A DNA stretch of 64,000 bases from Timema cristinae (GCA_039000515.1 JBCFYV010011135.1:25413725-25477724), one strand, 5' to 3'. Numbered from the stretch's first letter, positions 50,234-56,057 are shown. The notes: generated by a model from the letters alone, not told the origin. Made by a program: numbers and translations.

Positions 50234-53200
50234 TGGCCCTGCCGTCCAGTTTTCTTGGCACCCAGTCCGCAAGCGCCCAGTTGTCCAGATCTGCAAGGGG
50301 ATGCAGCTAATCTATATTTTAAAATTCCTTGACCTCTTCAGGTATTCCAGAACCCATTTCCAACTTTTTTTTAGACACATAATCATCCTGAAATTGTGTC
50401 AGTCTATGAAGGTGTTGAACTATTTCAGCGATGGGCTGTTGGAGAGTGTGACCTAATTCAGATTTAAGGTGGGATGGAAGGAGACGTGATAAAAAAAAAA
50501 AAAAAAAGGTAGTTTTTCGCAGTTTTTATGAAAAAAAAATATTTTTTTTGTCAAAAATAAATAAAATATTGCTTATAATTTTCTTCACGTGTTGATATCA
50601 ACAGTTGTTGAATATCTATCATAAGCATGGTGGTATTAGATGAGAAACTTTTTTTTTAAATGAAGAGAAAAACTTGTGATTAAATTCCAAAAACATCCTT
50701 TTAGATATTCAAGAAATGTTGAGTTATAAATACTATGTTTGTACTGAAGAAATATATTTTTTTTTTTACCAAAAAAAAAAGTTTTTCTATATAAACTGAA
50801 AGAACACTGGCCTTTGCTCGTGGATCCTTTCATCCCACCTTAAGTGAGAAAATATTAATACATGAAAAAATCGTCTTACATCAGTACAATTTGAAATTGT
50901 GAGGCCTATTACTTTTTAGTTTCTTCTTCCTATAGCGTAATCGAATTCACGCAAATGCGCATGACTAAACTTAGGTCGAATACATGCTATGGAGAGGTTG
51001 GGGAAAATGGCACGAGAATTATATGTAGACTTGAGATTAGTACACTAAAAGGGGACAAATGTGTTAAATTAGATTAGCAGTGTGTATTGAGTGAAAAATG
51101 TAATTTTGACTAGTGTTTACAAAAAATTGCATAGTTAAAAAAAAAAATTGAGGCGAAGAGCATTATAAATAGCTTCAAGGGCATTTCACATAAAAAAAAT
51201 CTGGGTTAAGACCAGTTCAAATAGTTTCTAAGGAATCTAATTTATAAAAAATATCTGATGAGCACGACTTTTAAAAGCATTAAAATATCTAAAAAAAAAT
51301 TGCCGTAGGAAAACCCTTTCTAGGAGTATCAATTAGAAATATATATATATATATATATAGGAGCACTATTCTACATTGGTATCTGTTAAAAGCGTATAGT
51401 TTTAATATCATGCCATAAAATTACCAGTTTGAAACCACTTACCCACCAATATTAAATTATCCTAATTTTTTTTTTTACTTTTTATCAACAGCTCAAGAAG
51501 GTATTGTGATCTTAAAAAAAAATAACTCAAGATTTTGATAATTGTCAAAGTTTCATGACCGCCTGAAAAAAAAAAGTGTTTACAATGCCATCTGTCTGTA
51601 CCTCGGGCTAGAGTCAAAACTATTTTACCCTTCAGGCTAAAACTTGATATCTGAGATTTTCATTAGGTCCCCCCCCCCCCCCCCCGAGAGGTCTAGGAAT
51701 TTGATACCAAACCATTCTTAATTTAAGGGTAGTTTACTGAAGGGAAAAAATGAGAAAAAAAATATATTTTCTCAAAATTCGCTTTAACGATTTTGATTAA
51801 ATGCTATATCTAGAAACTATTTATTATAATAAACAAGATGGCAATTCTCATTTTCTTATGAAAATGAATTTGAGGATACTTTACATGAGGAAATTTTCAA
51901 ATTTGGATAATTTCTTCGCAACTATTTGAGATACGAAATATCTTATGATTGTAAAGTTATAGTACCATTAAATATAAAAATCTTTTATTTGAAATATATT
52001 TTTATAAAACTAATAGTTTCTGAGCTATGATCAAATATATATACTTTTTGAAATTTAATTAGGATCTTTGAAAATGAATTTTATTCTTATGCTCTTTGGT
52101 GGACAAAGATGTTTCTTTTTCTCAATTGTTCTGTAACAGTGTTACTAGTTCCTAATGCCATAGAGTAAGTAACAGTGTATATTATTCCATTCCTGATCTT
52201 TGGTGTAGTGTTTCTGCAACAATGTATAGACCTATCATTTCGTTTCACAAATCTTTCGAGTTTTTAATAAAATGTTGTCTATTTTAAGATAAAAGCGGTA
52301 GAAAGCCTGTGAACTGCAGCGTACCATTTATTTTGTTATGGTTTAATCGCCAAGCGCAACAACCAACAGCAATAAGAACAAACAATAACAAAACAAAAGG
52401 AAGCCAACAACATATCGATGAGCCGGATATAACCGGTTCTCAGAGCACTAGTAGTACTTTTTATTTGCCCGAGCTTGGGAGTATCGGCAAAGTAAGTCTT
52501 TAGGCTCGCGCGCGAGTGTGGTGTGGTGTGTGGTGTGTGTGTGTGTGTGGTGTTGTGTGTGTGGTGTGTGTGTTGTGTGTGGTGTGTGTGTGTGTGTGTG
52601 TGTGGTGTGACAGGGTGATCAGTCAAAGTACGGGGAGACCCACCCCCTTGCCCCCCAAAGACAACCACCTAAACCAGTTCTATCCGGTTCACAGGTCGAA
52701 CGGCAGTGCCAAAGTCTACTGCGTTTCTCTCCCGACATAATATTCAGATTTTTATGTTTTGAAGGCGGAGGGAGGAATAGACTGGTGATGGCTCTTACCG
52801 TGGGCCAGGGCGCCGAGGAGTGGTGCTTCGGACAGTGGCGTACCAAGGGAAATTACTTAGGGGGAGGAGTGGTGCTTCGGACAGTGGCGTACCAGGGCAA
52901 ATTACTTAGGGGGAGGAGTGGTGCTTCGGACAGTGGCGTACCAAGGGAAATTACTTAGGGGGAGGAGTGGTGCTTCGGACAGTGGCGTACCAAGGGAAAT
53001 TACTTAGGGGGAGGAGTGGTGCTTCGGACAGTGGCGTACCAAGGCAAATTACTTAGGGGGAGGAGTGGTGCTTCGGACAGTGGCGTACCAAGGGAAATTA
53101 CTTAGGGGGAGGAGTGGTGCTTCGGACAGTGGCGTACCAAGGGAAATTACTTAGGGGGAGGAGTGGTGCTTCGGACAGTGGCGTACCAAGGGAAATTACT

Positions 53201-55892
53201 TAGGGGGAGGAGTGGTGCTTCGGACAGTGGCGTACCAGGGCAAATTACTTAGGGGAGGAGTGGTGCTTCGGACAGTGGCGTACCAAGGGAAATTACTTAG
53301 GGGAGGAGTGGTGCTTCGGACAGTGGCGTACCAAGGGAAATTACTTAGGGGGAGGAGTGGTGCTTCGGACAGTGGCGTACCAAGGGAAATTGTTTGGGGG
53401 TAGGGAGGGTGCTTCGGACAGTGGCGTACCAAGGGAAATTGTTTGGGGGTAGGGAGGGTGCTTCGGACAGTGGCGTACCAGTGCAAATTACTTAGGGGGA
53501 GGAGTGGTGCTTCGGACAGTGGCGTACCAGGGCAAATTACTTAGGGGGAGGAGTGGTGCTTCGGACAGTGGCGTACCAAGGGAAATTGTTTGGGGCTAGG
53601 GAGGGTGCTTCGGACAGTGGCGTACCAGGGCAAATTGTTCGGAGGTAGGGAGGGACCTCCAGACAGTGGCGTACCAAGGGAAATTGTTTGGGGGTAGGGA
53701 GGGTGCTTCGGACAGTGACGTCTTAAGCATGGATTTTTTTTGGGGGGATGGACAGTAGAGGGGAGTTGGATAAGTTAATGTGCAGTTCTAAAGATAAAAA
53801 TTATTCCTGGTGTAATAAATAGAATAAAAAAATACTCGGGATTCGAACCCTCAAACCGACTAATTTATGAGCTTTACGTTTAGACCGTGTGTTCACAGAC
53901 ATGGGCGAGGGTGATTTCAACGTAATCTTTGCACGAGAACGCGGGTACATTTAATCCATAGCCATCTCGTTTATCCTTAACCGTTTGGACCCGGGAGTTC
54001 TAACAGTGTTACCCCTCCATCGGTGGACACGCGGATCAAGGAGTCAGGCCAGTCGAGTCTGTGTTTACCAGCCATGGTAAGATAAGGGTTTAAACCACGG
54101 TTGCGCATAGTAAATAATAGGGGTGTTTTTATTATTCTTTATTTTAACACCGCATCTTACTACCCGCTCGGGTTATACGCCTATGTATTCATTATATAAA
54201 TGGTTTTAGAGATTAGTAAAAGATTATATTTAGAGGAAGTGTACCCACATTTGCACGGAGGAAGTGTGAAAAATCAATTTTGGGAAAATCCACCCGCAGT
54301 TGACCTGACCGAGATTCGAACCTCGGTCTTCCAATCATCAGAATTCTGTCTACTGCGAGAGTGACGCCTTATACCATGCGGTCACCGAAGCGGGCTATAT
54401 ATCAGCAGTTAACGATTGAAACAAAAGCCTGTCCGCCGAACTACGCTCTTAGACGTATTCAATTATAAAGTTATCTTATATTTATTTGTAGATAGTATCG
54501 TTACTATCGATGACCTGTTGGACAAGGGGGTAAGGTGTCGGACTTCAGTGCTGGGGGTCCGGGGTTCAATCCTCGGTCCCGGCACAGATTTATCTGATTA
54601 CCAAACCCTTCCTTCACCTCTGACAAGACGTGTATTAATCACAACTTGTGAATGTGTGGAATGCCAGGCCTCCACCGTGGTTCGGATTCCACGTTAAACT
54701 GTAGGTCCTCCATTTCATCTCACAATCACCCTACCATTACACATTAGCGTAAGTGAGTATAACCCGAACGTGTAGTAAGACGCGGTGCTAATAATAATAA
54801 TAATAATAATAACTATTATTATTCTTAGGTGAGTGCGAAGCTTCCAAATGTCCAAGTCAAAGGTCAAATGTCCTTAACTTCGACTTCCGAAACCCAATTT
54901 AATCTTAAATCTACGCATCTTCGAAATATTTCGAAAAAAAAAAAGGAGAACTTCGATGTAATATAATGGAAATATATGAATTATCTCACTAAATATGACA
55001 GATTTAATCATTTTTAGAACAGCTAAACAGTATTTTAACGCAGACTAGTTACCAAATGATATATACAGGGTGTTCCAAAAGTTAACTGGGCAGTAAAGTA
55101 TCACGTACACTCGTATATAGCAGTTCTTCCTATGGCAGATGTTGGGAAATGAAATATGGACGGAAAATACCTCAAGGGAGACCAAGAGATGAGAGGAGAA
55201 GATACAAAAATGGAAACAAGTAAAGGACGAAAAAATGGTGGAAGGACAAAGGAAGAGGGAGTCATTTTACTAAACTGACTTGGCCAGGAAAAGGCTGGGA
55301 GGAAAAGATAGATGGTGATAAAAAAAAAAACACTAATAATATAGTAAAATAAATGTTTAAAGCAACAAAAAAAAAAAAACCGCCTCTGTGGCGTAGTTGG
55401 CTAACGCGCTCGTCTTGTTGAGCTCTACTGCCGAGGACAGGGAGATCGAGGTTCGAATCTCGGTCGGGTGAACTGGGGGTGGTTTATCCTAAACGTTTTT
55501 CCACTCTCCCTCCACGCAAATGCGGTTCACTTCCTTTAATTCAACCTTCCCAATTCCTAATCCATTAGTGTAATTAGTACTTAAGCGTATAACCCGAACG
55601 GGTAGTAAGACGCGGTGCTAAATAATAATAAAAAAAAAGCAGCTGCCGGAACCTACAAAAATTACAAACTAGAAAAATATTGATTTTTTTTTTACTTTAA
55701 TTCTCACTTATCCCCCCCCCCCCCAACTCTACCCTAACAAGTTCTATCATTTGTCCACGTTTTACAGACACGTATCAATACTTACATTGCATGTGCCAGC
55801 ACCGCCAGATCACGTTGTTGAGCCGGATTTTGTCTTTCCACCGAAGCCGGATTCCTTTGAAACGATTCCATTTTGGAGAGGTCAGTTTTTGC
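20950..55892 (-). CDS. Mondo: Mondo / MLXIP / ChREBP-family bHLH-LZ transcription factor, 16 exons, N-terminus outside window
   Basis: Glucose-6-phosphate-responsive transcription factor that pairs with Mlx at carbohydrate response elements. Exons on the minus strand join in phase: 55892-55786, 49765-49692, 46906-46781, 45711-45546, 42613-42518, 38903-38622, 38231-37869, 35892-35727, 32990-32798, 31126-30957, 29969-29748, 28722-28606, 27206-27080, 26729-26606, 24792-24663, 21276-21149. About 863 residues are covered (human MLXIP is about 919). In order: part of the N-terminal conserved region ([17 protein letters not shown]), [11 protein letters not shown] with EYKKWR (GRACE element), an acidic segment (DTLFTS), [12 protein letters not shown], Gln-rich and Ser/Pro-rich regions, bHLH ([13 protein letters not shown]), zipper, and the dimerisation/cytoplasmic-localisation domain ([21 protein letters not shown]). 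Two exons need one extra base each to stay in frame. The first exons (SGHFMVS region) were not found and should lie beyond 64 kb. Confidence 0.92.
21149..21276 (-). CDS. Mondo: Mondo terminal coding exon
   Basis: Acceptor TTTTGCAG. Reads [19 protein letters not shown], then [10 protein letters not shown], stop at 21149-21151. Matches vertebrate TVLNSLRQL and LTDPGRIPEQA. Confidence 0.95.
21590..21725. repeat. Repeat fragment (CCCGGCTAATTCC motif)
   Basis: AT-rich DNA with TTCCCGACTTATTC and TTCCCGGCTAATTCC words and CCGTATGGTAGACACCCTGG at the end, suggestive of a transposon end. Related words occur near 25325. No boundaries. Confidence 0.3.
21911..22160 (+). mobile_element. tRNA-derived SINE, family E
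   Basis: Head CCGACACCTTAGTTCAGTCG with a damaged B box (about 15 bp missing before GGCATGGCC). Body and tail as in the copy at 10313. Lies upstream of the last Mondo exon. Confidence 0.75.
22185..22455 (-). mobile_element. tRNA-derived SINE, family F
   Basis: Same body and tRNA-like head (GGGTTTGAATCC on +) as 17530-17840. Confidence 0.65.
22861..24330. other. Mondo intron, no recognised gene
   Basis: AT-rich with homopolymer runs (G at about 22880, C at about 23188, a long C run at 24238-24260) and a (CT)n run at 23607-23626. The minus ORF 23880-24083 is low complexity. Confidence 0.5.
24337..24625 (-). mobile_element. SINE family B, near full length
   Basis: Includes the tRNA-like head (+ strand GGATTGAACCCC at 24569-24580). 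Its head end is about 35 nt from the donor of the Mondo exon at 24663. Confidence 0.85.
24663..24792 (-). CDS. Mondo: Mondo exon ([21 protein letters not shown])
   Basis: Phase 0 in, one base out (G then GTACAA). [18 protein letters not shown] and LRP are conserved family signatures. Confidence 0.95.
24890..25180 (-). mobile_element. tRNA-derived SINE, family F
   Basis: Third copy of the 17530 element; + strand GGGTTTGAACC at 25119-25129. Confidence 0.65.
25181..26600. other. Mondo intron between two C-terminal exons
   Basis: AT-rich with one LINE tail piece (about 25985-26095: AGGAGCAGAGAACAGAAAG, GATAGAGGAAGATGG). Nothing else recognised. Confidence 0.45.
26606..26729 (-). CDS. Mondo: Mondo exon ([20 protein letters not shown])
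   Basis: Joins the zipper exon through AT A|AG C giving [15 protein letters not shown]. Matches vertebrate [12 protein letters not shown] and TLHNWKFW. Start of the dimerisation/cytoplasmic-localisation domain. Confidence 0.95.
26833..27045 (-). mobile_element. SINE family D, eroded
   Basis: Shared-type tail complement at the left (TTTCTTACTACCTGCTTGGG); tRNA-like head complement at the right around GAGATTTGAACACC. Confidence 0.55.
27080..27206 (-). CDS. Mondo: Mondo exon (helix 2 and leucine zipper) with apparent 1-base deletion
   Basis: Begins [17 protein letters not shown] (helix 2) and ends [20 protein letters not shown] (zipper) plus two bases. The two parts are in different frames, separated at CTACG/TCTGAT (complement of about 27143-27155). 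The exon is 127 nt where 128 is needed for the phase of the next exon. Confidence 0.9.
27233..27518 (-). mobile_element. SINE family B close to a Mondo splice acceptor
   Basis: Near full-length copy with target duplication CCATCAAGTTAT at 27221-27232 and 27519-27530. Its (AAT)n tail ends 25 nt upstream of the acceptor AG of the zipper exon. Confidence 0.9.
27580..27800 (-). mobile_element. SINE family D, eroded
   Basis: Weak match to the family layout, with body segment CACCTTCAGCATATTTGACT and a tail-like left end. Confidence 0.4.
28437..28538 (-). mobile_element. SINE family E head fragment
   Basis: Complement of a tRNA-like head (ACCAACTGAGCTAAGGTGTC) and part of the adjoining body. It stops where the body should continue. 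About 70 nt downstream of the bHLH exon. Confidence 0.65.
28606..28722 (-). CDS. Mondo: Mondo exon (basic region and helix 1)
   Basis: 39 codons, phase 0 both sides. [15 protein letters not shown] then [15 protein letters not shown] is the signature basic-helix 1 of the Mondo/Mlx group (HISAEQKRRFNIK), including the DNA-contacting His, Glu and Arg. Confidence 0.96.
28845..29130 (-). mobile_element. SINE family B, near full length
   Basis: (ATT)n tail at the left, head at the right. Imperfect duplication CCTTGACCTATTA against CCTTGACACTATTA. Confidence 0.85.
29285..29425 (+). repeat. Dispersed repeat family R (fragment)
   Basis: Contains AAGTGATAGAAACACACACA and CTGCGACTGGACAAAGAG. Related to copies at 33222, 36030, 36545 and 44483. 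Confidence 0.6.
29748..29969 (-). CDS. Mondo: Mondo exon (Ser/Pro-rich, before bHLH)
   Basis: 74 codons, phase 0 both sides. Reads [14 protein letters not shown], then [18 protein letters not shown], ending NINAAPPK. Acceptor TTAAAACAG is weak in pyrimidines. Confidence 0.85.
29990..30940. other. Mondo intron, no recognised feature
   Basis: AT-rich with a C run at 30005-30018. No repeat family or coding signal seen apart from the shadow ORF on +. Confidence 0.45.
30957..31126 (-). CDS. Mondo: Mondo exon ([14 protein letters not shown], Thr/Pro-rich)
   Basis: Acceptor CACCGGCCAG, donor CAG then GTGAGG, ends PSGQ in phase 0. The plus-strand ORF across it (30733-31212) is its shadow. Confidence 0.8.
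31265..31910. repeat. Dispersed repeat family G, two adjacent copies
   Basis: Words such as GCTTCAAAACTTCACCAATA and TTCGAATTGAAAAAGTGG recur at 31330-31700 and 31700-31910, and again at 44920-45340. Related TTCGA-rich DNA is at 8390 and 22561. Probably a nonautonomous element; boundaries unclear. Confidence 0.5.
31940..32112 (+). mobile_element. LINE reverse transcriptase C-terminal remnant
   Basis: Read across frame breaks, segments such as GYEAW, SKVNAV, RYMRNVC and [13 protein letters not shown] resemble the end of a non-LTR reverse transcriptase just after its catalytic domain. Interrupted; not functional. Confidence 0.5.
32203..32613. mobile_element. Inverted-repeat element with telomere-like interior
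   Basis: Ends carry GACAACTGGGCGCTTG and, inverted, CAAGTGCCCAGTTGTTCG. Inner CTAAACCTAACC at about 32480. A second copy is at 49905-50297. Confidence 0.6.
32798..32990 (-). CDS. Mondo: Mondo exon ([15 protein letters not shown], His/Gln-rich)
   Basis: Acceptor GTGATCAG, phase 0; leaves one base at donor GTACGT. Contains a His/Gln-rich stretch and a Ser run. Confidence 0.78.
33085..33232 (-). mobile_element. SINE family E, head missing
   Basis: Complement of the E tail (TTTCCAGCTTGTGG) and body (GGACAGACACAACGTCCAGTC). Immediately upstream of a Mondo exon at 32990. Confidence 0.65.
33222..33450 (-). repeat. Dispersed repeat family R
   Basis: Reverse orientation, with GCAGTGTAAAGTGTGAACTG shared with 36545-36765 and inverted at 44483-44755. 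Confidence 0.7.
33829..34076 (-). mobile_element. tRNA-derived SINE, family A
   Basis: Full-length copy with exact 13-bp duplication GACCAAACAATAA at 33816-33828 and 34077-34089. Confidence 0.92.
34386..35705 (+). mobile_element. LINE C-terminal coding end and tail, containing a 62-bp tandem array
   Basis: 34386-34545 reads as the end of a non-LTR retrotransposon ORF ([20 protein letters not shown], then [18 protein letters not shown]). The array follows, then coding-end and 3' UTR sequence with GGCATTTTACTAAACTGACC and a terminal (GAT)n at about 35688-35705. The tail ends about 20 nt inside the intron from the Mondo donor at 35726. Confidence 0.85.
34486..35472 (+). repeat. 62-bp minisatellite array 1 (about 16 copies)
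   Basis: Unit begins GTACATGAGATAGTAGAGG and ends GAGGATGTTGGA. It corresponds to the LINE codons for [19 protein letters not shown] plus two bases, so the frame is lost at each copy. Copies differ at a few sites (GGTCAC/GGACAT/AGTCAT variants). The long minus-strand ORFs here are repeat artefacts. Confidence 0.95.
35727..35892 (-). CDS. Mondo: Mondo exon ([15 protein letters not shown])
   Basis: Acceptor ATTATAG, donor AAG then GTGGGT. Ser/Pro-rich linker of low conservation. Accepted because its phases agree on both sides and because it is a coding island in repeat-rich DNA. Confidence 0.8.
36030..36250 (+). repeat. Dispersed repeat family R
   Basis: Contains TTTGAAAGAAGGTACAGGAA and CAAACCCTACCTAAGTTCC; matches 44483-44755 in the same orientation. 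Confidence 0.65.
36545..36765 (-). repeat. Dispersed repeat family R
   Basis: Inverted relative to 36030-36250, about 300 bp away, so the pair forms a potential long hairpin in a Mondo intron. Confidence 0.65.
37231..37443. mobile_element. Foldback TTAA element, left-truncated
   Basis: Inner arms around GTTGTTGAATATCTGTCA (37236-37253) and its inverse (37326-37345). The right end is TCCCACC followed by TTAT. Left outer arm missing. Confidence 0.75.
37869..38231 (-). CDS. Mondo: Mondo exon (Gln/Ser/Pro-rich) with apparent 1-base deletion
   Basis: Begins [14 protein letters not shown] with Gln tracts and a Ser run, and ends [13 protein letters not shown] plus two bases before GTACCT. The first part (to about 37930) and the last part (from about 37910) are in different frames. 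The end frame is required by the next exon. The switch lies near two C runs (complement of 37902-37933), so one base is probably missing in the assembly. Confidence 0.8.
38405..38515 (+). repeat. Two-copy tandem repeat, about 54 bp
   Basis: Two copies of a unit holding TCTAGTGCTAGTTCTA and CAGTCCACCTCAT in the intron between two Gln-rich Mondo exons. Confidence 0.75.
38622..38903 (-). CDS. Mondo: Mondo exon (Gln-rich, first)
   Basis: Acceptor CTCTCACAG; one base left at donor GTTTAT. Reads [19 protein letters not shown], then [12 protein letters not shown] and a tract of seven Gln. Phases match both neighbours. Confidence 0.85.
39278..40626 (+). mobile_element. LINE C-terminal coding end and tail with a 62-bp tandem array
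   Basis: Same architecture as 34386-35705: LINE coding end (GGAGAAACAAGATTAGGAAT onward), array, then tail ending near TGATGATGG. Confidence 0.85.
39332..40431 (+). repeat. 62-bp minisatellite array 2 (about 18 copies)
   Basis: Same unit as array 1, but with its own variants (GGAGTAAGAAAGA, GTCATGTGATGAGG) that recur within the array and seem absent from array 1. The last copy reads into [14 protein letters not shown], the continuous LINE frame. Confidence 0.95.
40627..40980. other. Mondo intron, no recognised feature
   Basis: AT-rich with no repeat family or ORF of note. Confidence 0.5.
41001..41045 (-). mobile_element. 45-bp tail-only SINE insertion
   Basis: Only the shared SINE tail (complement of GGTAGTAAGACGCGGTGCTA) and (AAT)n are present, flanked by the 11-bp duplication TGCATGTAATT at 40990-41000 and 41046-41056. 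Confidence 0.88.
41478..41671 (+). mobile_element. SINE family E, head damaged
   Basis: Body GATGTTGTGCCTGTCTTAG and tail GGCTGGAAACGGTAACGGAT; the tRNA head is only partly recognisable. Confidence 0.65.
41960..42182 (+). mobile_element. tRNA-derived SINE, family D
   Basis: B box GGTTCGAATCT at 42019-42029, tail CCCGAACAGGTAGTAAGACG. The ORF 41874-42140 is read-through. Confidence 0.7.
42329..42371 (+). repeat. Poly(A) then (CA)n run
   Basis: About 30 A followed by a CA dinucleotide run. Confidence 0.9.
42518..42613 (-). CDS. Mondo: Mondo exon ([22 protein letters not shown])
   Basis: Acceptor CACTCCAG, donor G then [15 protein letters not shown] is highly conserved in MondoA and ChREBP. 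Confidence 0.93.
42650..43000 (-). repeat. Dispersed repeat family H fragment
   Basis: Contains AATATACACTGTTACAGAAA and a segment on AGTTACGGAGATATTGG. Inverted relative to the copies at 48240 and 51470; also at 58970-59420. Confidence 0.45.
43100..44402. mobile_element. Candidate DNA transposon remnant with GACTTGACCCC-type ends
   Basis: Related words GTTACTTGACCCCCAT (about 43131) and, inverted at the right, GGGTCAAGTCACCCCATCTTA (44373-44393) bracket 1.3 kb, with similar words inside. An 87-codon open frame at 43667-43930 is AT-rich and unrecognised. Boundaries and superfamily are uncertain. Confidence 0.35.
44483..44755 (+). repeat. Dispersed repeat family R, most complete copy
   Basis: Holds CTGCTGCCGCTGGACAAAG, AACCCTAGACCTAAGTTTC and AACTCATCAGGGAAGAGTG. 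Confidence 0.7.
44920..45340. repeat. Dispersed repeat family G
   Basis: Matches 31330-31700 in order, ending TTCGAATTGAAAAAGTGG. Confidence 0.55.
45346..45440. mobile_element. Foldback TTAA element, fragment
   Basis: One inner arm (GTTGAATATCTGTCGAGAG) and part of the loop (GTGTCCTGAAATTTAATGAC). Confidence 0.6.
45546..45711 (-). CDS. Mondo: Mondo exon (acidic, [21 protein letters not shown])
   Basis: Enters in phase 0 after GCGGCAG and leaves one base before GTAAGT. DTLF and PFAFP correspond to a conserved acidic activation-type segment. Confidence 0.9.
45755..46095 (+). mobile_element. SINE family D next to a Mondo acceptor
   Basis: B box GGTTCGAATCT at 45833-45843, degenerate tail GATGGGTAGTAAG. 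Its head starts about 45 nt from the acceptor of the exon ending at 45711. Confidence 0.6.
46234..46606. mobile_element. Foldback TTAA element, complete (373 bp)
   Basis: Arms of about 150 bp fold onto each other. Ends are GGTGGGAGTG and (inverted) GCTGGGGATG, flanked by TTAG (230-233) and TTAA (607-610). Inner arm GTTGAATATCTGTCA. Confidence 0.8.
46781..46906 (-). CDS. Mondo: Mondo exon (GRACE segment, [11 protein letters not shown])
   Basis: 42 codons, phase 0 on both sides. [11 protein letters not shown] and [12 protein letters not shown] match vertebrate VVLEGNYWKRR and EYHKWR. Confidence 0.93.
46984..47501 (+). repeat. 51-52 bp tandem array (about 10 copies) in a Mondo intron
   Basis: Unit TACTACAGTCCAATGTTCAT plus AGAAAGAACCCTTATCTTAC plus AGCTAGAAAAGT. 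Edge copies are more divergent than central ones. Begins about 75 nt upstream of the exon at 46906. Confidence 0.95.
48618..48850. mobile_element. Foldback TTAA element, fragment
   Basis: Contains GGGTGTCCTGGAATTTTG and its inverse ACAAAATTCTAGGACACCC around a short loop, then CTACTGGAGAAATATTTGAT. Confidence 0.6.
49031..49280 (+). mobile_element. tRNA-derived SINE, family A
   Basis: A box TGGCGTAGTTAGC at 49042-49054, B box GGTTCGAATCT, eroded tail CCCAAACGGGGAGTAAGA. Confidence 0.8.
49692..49765 (-). CDS. Mondo: Mondo exon ([15 protein letters not shown])
   Basis: Acceptor after a long (CT)n run (CTCTCTTAG), donor GAG then GTGAGT. Matches the vertebrate segment around RRKSPVCGFVTPL ending in KPE. 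Confidence 0.9.
49905..50297. mobile_element. Inverted-repeat element, second copy
   Basis: Ends GACAACCGGGCGCCACT and inverted GCGCCCAGTTGTCCAG. Interior has CCTAACTCAACCTAACC at about 50077 and a long (TA)n run. Confidence 0.65.
50180..50230 (+). repeat. (TA)n microsatellite
   Basis: About 25 TA dinucleotides. Smaller AT runs lie at 49520-49540, 51338-51358 and 60438-60466. Confidence 0.95.
50468..50839. mobile_element. Foldback TTAA element, complete (372 bp), reference copy
   Basis: Exact TTAA on both sides (50464-50467 and 50840-50843). Ends GGTGGGATGG and inverted GGTGGGATGA. Long arms and inner GTTGTTGAATATCTATCA. TTAA targets suggest mobilisation by a piggyBac-type transposase. Confidence 0.85.
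50844..51469. other. Mondo intron, no recognised feature
   Basis: AT-rich; a short AT run at 51338-51358. Confidence 0.5.
51470..52340 (+). repeat. Repeat family H, copy 2
   Basis: Uninterrupted version of 48240-49520: GGTATTGTGATC, TTAATTTAAGGGTAGTTTAC, CTATTTGAGATACGAAATAT, TGCTCTTTGGTGG. Confidence 0.75.
52517..52610 (+). repeat. Compound (GT)n/(GTG) microsatellite
   Basis: GT-rich run with irregular GG and TT interruptions. ORFs here on both strands are artefacts. Confidence 0.9.
52815..53721 (+). repeat. 49-bp GC-rich minisatellite (about 18-19 copies)
   Basis: Unit GTGGTGCTTCGGACAGTGGC, GTACCAAGGGAAATTACTTA, GGGGGAGGA. Later copies switch to a variant with TTGTTTGGGGGTAGGGAGG, giving a mosaic of two unit types. 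Confidence 0.95.
53722..54140. other. Mondo intron with tRNA-like fragment
   Basis: A B-box complement (CGGGATTCGAACCC at 53838-53851) marks an eroded SINE head. Otherwise not recognised. Confidence 0.4.
54147..54395 (-). mobile_element. tRNA-derived SINE, family D, well preserved
   Basis: Left: ACCGCATCTTACTACCCGCT (shared-type tail). Right: complement of B box and of CGGTGACCGCATGGTATAAG. A clear reference copy for the family. Confidence 0.8.
54518..54815 (+). mobile_element. SINE family B, full length
   Basis: Head GGACAAGGGGGTAAGGTGTC, B box GGGGTTCAATCCTCGG, body, shared tail and (TAA)n. Confidence 0.88.
55135..55318 (+). mobile_element. LINE 3' end fragment
   Basis: GAAATATGGACGGAAAATACC, GTCATTTTACTAAACTGACT and an eroded (GAT)n end. 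Confidence 0.7.
55380..55632 (+). mobile_element. tRNA-derived SINE, family A, full length
   Basis: A box TGGCGTAGTTGG at 55389-55400, B box GGTTCGAATCT at 55450-55460, shared tail ending GACGCGGTGCTAA. Confidence 0.9.
55786..55892 (-). CDS. Mondo: Mondo exon (conserved region, [10 protein letters not shown])
   Basis: Acceptor TTTGTTTCAG, donor T then GTAAGT. Reads [25 protein letters not shown], matching vertebrate SPKW..RDKIRLNNAIW. This is part of the glucose-inhibitory N-terminal module. It enters in phase 2, so an upstream exon exists. Confidence 0.92.
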
Positions 55893-56057
55893 CTGAAACA
55901 AAAAAAAAGAGACAAAACTCTATTAATACTTTTCTCCCTTGATTTTTTTTTTTTATATTCGGGTTGAAAGCATATAAATTATTTACGCTAATGTGTCAGG
56001 GATGAGAAAGGTATATTTTAGATAAACTGCAACATCGTTTGATAGGTTTTTTTTAAA

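Noticed and set aside
52336..52740. ORFs with His/Thr or Val/Cys repeats on opposite strands
   Set aside because: Readings of a GT microsatellite.
53196..53486. 96-codon ORF with repeated peptide
   Set aside because: A 49-bp minisatellite read through; no coding support.
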